Of a stretch of DNA of 64,000 nt, positions 63,057 through 64,000 are shown piece by piece. The position numbers and the translations under genes are program-made. The notes under the pieces are model-generated. The model saw only the letters and a list, made by a program, of their open reading frames with translations. It was not told the DNA's origin and searched no databases. The DNA is taken from assembly GCA_016183765.1 (NCBI GenBank), contig JACPEA010000011.1, forward strand, positions 496,001 to 560,000. Reading direction: 5' to 3'. Every line of letters begins with the position of its first letter. The first letter of the stretch is position 1. The DNA comes from Bacteroidota bacterium. Its GTDB lineage: Bacteria; Bacteroidota; Bacteroidia; Chitinophagales; Chitinophagaceae.

Positions 63057-63530
63057 ATGGCAGTACTAAAAGAAGGCAGCAAAGCACCCGCATTCAAGGC
63101 ATTGGATCAGAACGGGAATGCCATTTCGCTGGCCGATTTCAAGGGTAAGAAACTGGTTCTTTATTTCTATCCGAAAGACGATACCCCCACTTGTACCATA
63201 CAGGCCTGCAACCTGCGCGATAACTACGCCCTGCTGAAGAAAAAAGGCTACCAGGTGGTTGGGGTAAGTGTGGACGATGTGAAAAGCCACAAAAAGTTTG
63301 AGCAGAAACATGAACTGCCCTTCCCGCTGGTATCAGACGAGGATAAAAAGATCGTGGACAAATACAATTTGTGGGGTGAGAAGAAATTCATGGGCCGCAC
63401 CTATATGGGAACTACCCGTACCACGTTCCTGATCGATGAAGAAGGTAAGATCGTCAAGATCATCGATAAACCCGATAGCAAGAACCATACGGAAGAGATC
63501 CTGGAAGCCTGGAAAGCGGCCGGTAAATAA
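63057..63530 (+). CDS. bcp: Thioredoxin-dependent thiol peroxidase (Bcp-type peroxiredoxin)
   Basis: This 157-residue cytoplasmic enzyme reduces peroxides. The peroxidatic Cys46 lies in DDTPTCTIQACNLRD with the resolving Cys51 five residues later, the classic atypical 2-Cys Bcp layout. GYQVVGVSVDDVKSHKKF and RTYMGTTRTTFLIDEEG complete the fold. Single gene, divergent from carB, ended by the hairpin at 63551. Confidence 0.95.
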   Translation: MAVLKEGSKAPAFKALDQNGNAISLADFKGKKLVLYFYPKDDTPTCTIQACNLRDNYALLKKKGYQVVGVSVDDVKSHKKFEQKHELPFPLVSDEDKKIVDKYNLWGEKKFMGRTYMGTTRTTFLIDEEGKIVKIIDKPDSKNHTEEILEAWKAAGK

Positions 63531-63550
63531 TACCTGTCTGCTGATGACAT

Positions 63551-63589
63551 AAAAAAAGAAGCTGCCCGGAAGGACAGCTTCTTTTTTTA
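63551..63589. terminator. Bidirectional terminator between bcp and the OmpA-type gene
   Basis: AAGAAGCTG and CAGCTTCTT pair, with an A-run before and a T-run after. It serves both convergent genes. Confidence 0.85.
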
Positions 63590-63596
63590 TGGTCTT

Positions 63597-64000
63597 CTAT
63601 TGTTTTGTCTCCAGTAATTTGAAGAACTGGTCCAGTTGCGGCAGGATCACGATACGTGTTCTGCGGTTTACGGAACGGCCTTCTGATGTAGTATTGGTAG
63701 CCAAAGGCAGGTACTGGCTGCGGCCGGCGGCGGTCATGCGTTTAGGATCCAATCCGTAGGTGTTCTGTAATACACGAACTACGGTAGTGGCGCGTTTTAC
63801 GCTCAGGTCCCAGTTGTCCTGGATACCGGGAATGCTGATCGGCAGCGAATCGGTATGACCTTCCACCATGAATTCGATCTCAGGCTGGTTGTTCAGCACT
63901 TTGGCCACTTTACCCAGTACTTCTTTGGCACGGTCAGTGATCTCGTAGCTGCCACTCTTGAACAGCAGTTTGTCGGAGATATCTACATATACCACGCCTT
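63597..64000 (-). CDS. OmpA/MotB-type peptidoglycan-binding protein (partial)
   Basis: The C-terminal part of an OmpA-like domain protein is present, with its frame open to the right edge. The signature is LLFKSGSYEITDRAKEVL, FMVEGHTDSLP, LSVKRATTVVRVLQ and AAGRSQYLPLATN, then NRRTRIVILP. These domains bind peptidoglycan to anchor outer-membrane or motor-like proteins. The MotB-like layout (YVDISDKLLFKSG) suggests it belongs to that group. The N-terminal part lies beyond the window. Confidence 0.88.
   Translation of the reverse strand, partial: GVVYVDISDKLLFKSGSYEITDRAKEVLGKVAKVLNNQPEIEFMVEGHTDSLPISIPGIQDNWDLSVKRATTVVRVLQNTYGLDPKRMTAAGRSQYLPLATNTTSEGRSVNRRTRIVILPQLDQFFKLLETKQ

Overview
The window is chromosomal DNA from a member of the Bacteroidota, most likely family Chitinophagaceae. 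The grounds are TAnnTTTG-type -7 promoter boxes without Shine-Dalgarno sequences, frequent TTG/GTG starts, lipoprotein adaptors and outer-membrane factors of Bacteroidota type, a DUF4834 protein, a type IX sorting-domain-like protein, and the order rimP-nusA-infB. The species cannot be named from the sequence. Most of the window is moderately GC-rich housekeeping DNA. Two accessory segments stand out: an AT-rich nuclease/ATPase island at about 15.2-19.6 kb, and a REP-transposase plus type III restriction-modification segment at about 39.8-46.3 kb.

Layout. 0-6.9 kb: end of a NarL-type histidine kinase, a small secreted acidic protein, and a complete tripartite RND efflux operon (adaptor, pump, outer-membrane factor). 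6.9-11.3 kb: a seven-helix membrane protein resembling an AraC-type regulator without its DNA-binding domain, a decayed HTH fragment, and small accessory genes (PhnA, DUF302, START domain). 11.4-14.6 kb: a glucan-degradation pair, a GDPD-GH16 fusion and a GH30 enzyme. 14.6-15.3 kb: non-coding DNA with a perfect 40-bp palindrome. 15.3-19.6 kb: a four-gene minus-strand cluster (OLD-type ATPase/TOPRIM, zinc-ribbon PD-(D/E)XK protein, unknown protein with a D...QxK signature, small PD-(D/E)XK protein) facing one more PD-(D/E)XK protein. It lies beside a tRNA(CAU) and an inverted copy of that tRNA's 5' half. This is the best candidate for an undescribed defence-type system.

20-27.7 kb: HAD hydrolase, DUF4834 protein, rimP-nusA-infB and a SurA-like parvulin. 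28.1-31.8 kb: a MarR regulator with matching dyads in front of itself and of a pirin-YceI-DoxX-like-pirin-flavin reductase run. 31.9-39.8 kb: purF, a FabH-like synthase, mannose-1-phosphate guanylyltransferase, KdsD and RecQ. 39.9-41.5 kb: a RAYT transposase nested inside two shells of inverted hairpin repeats. 41.6-46.3 kb: type III res and mod genes and a divergent XRE regulator with a dyad operator. 46.5-53 kb: mixed metabolic and hypothetical genes (DUF3089, 2OG-Fe(II) oxygenase, ChrA, ParA, esterase). 53.2-57.4 kb: a second RND adaptor/pump pair without an outer-membrane factor. 57.5-64 kb: pdxH, M1 aminopeptidase, a lone C-terminal transketolase subunit, a half-length CarB, Bcp peroxiredoxin and an OmpA-type protein cut by the window edge.

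A pattern running through the whole window is that many gaps between genes hold short 7-8-base words (GAGTGAAT, AAAAGTC, GTGAATTG and others) arranged as long, sometimes perfect, inverted repeats. The same words recur at distant gaps, and they often sit where a terminator would be expected.
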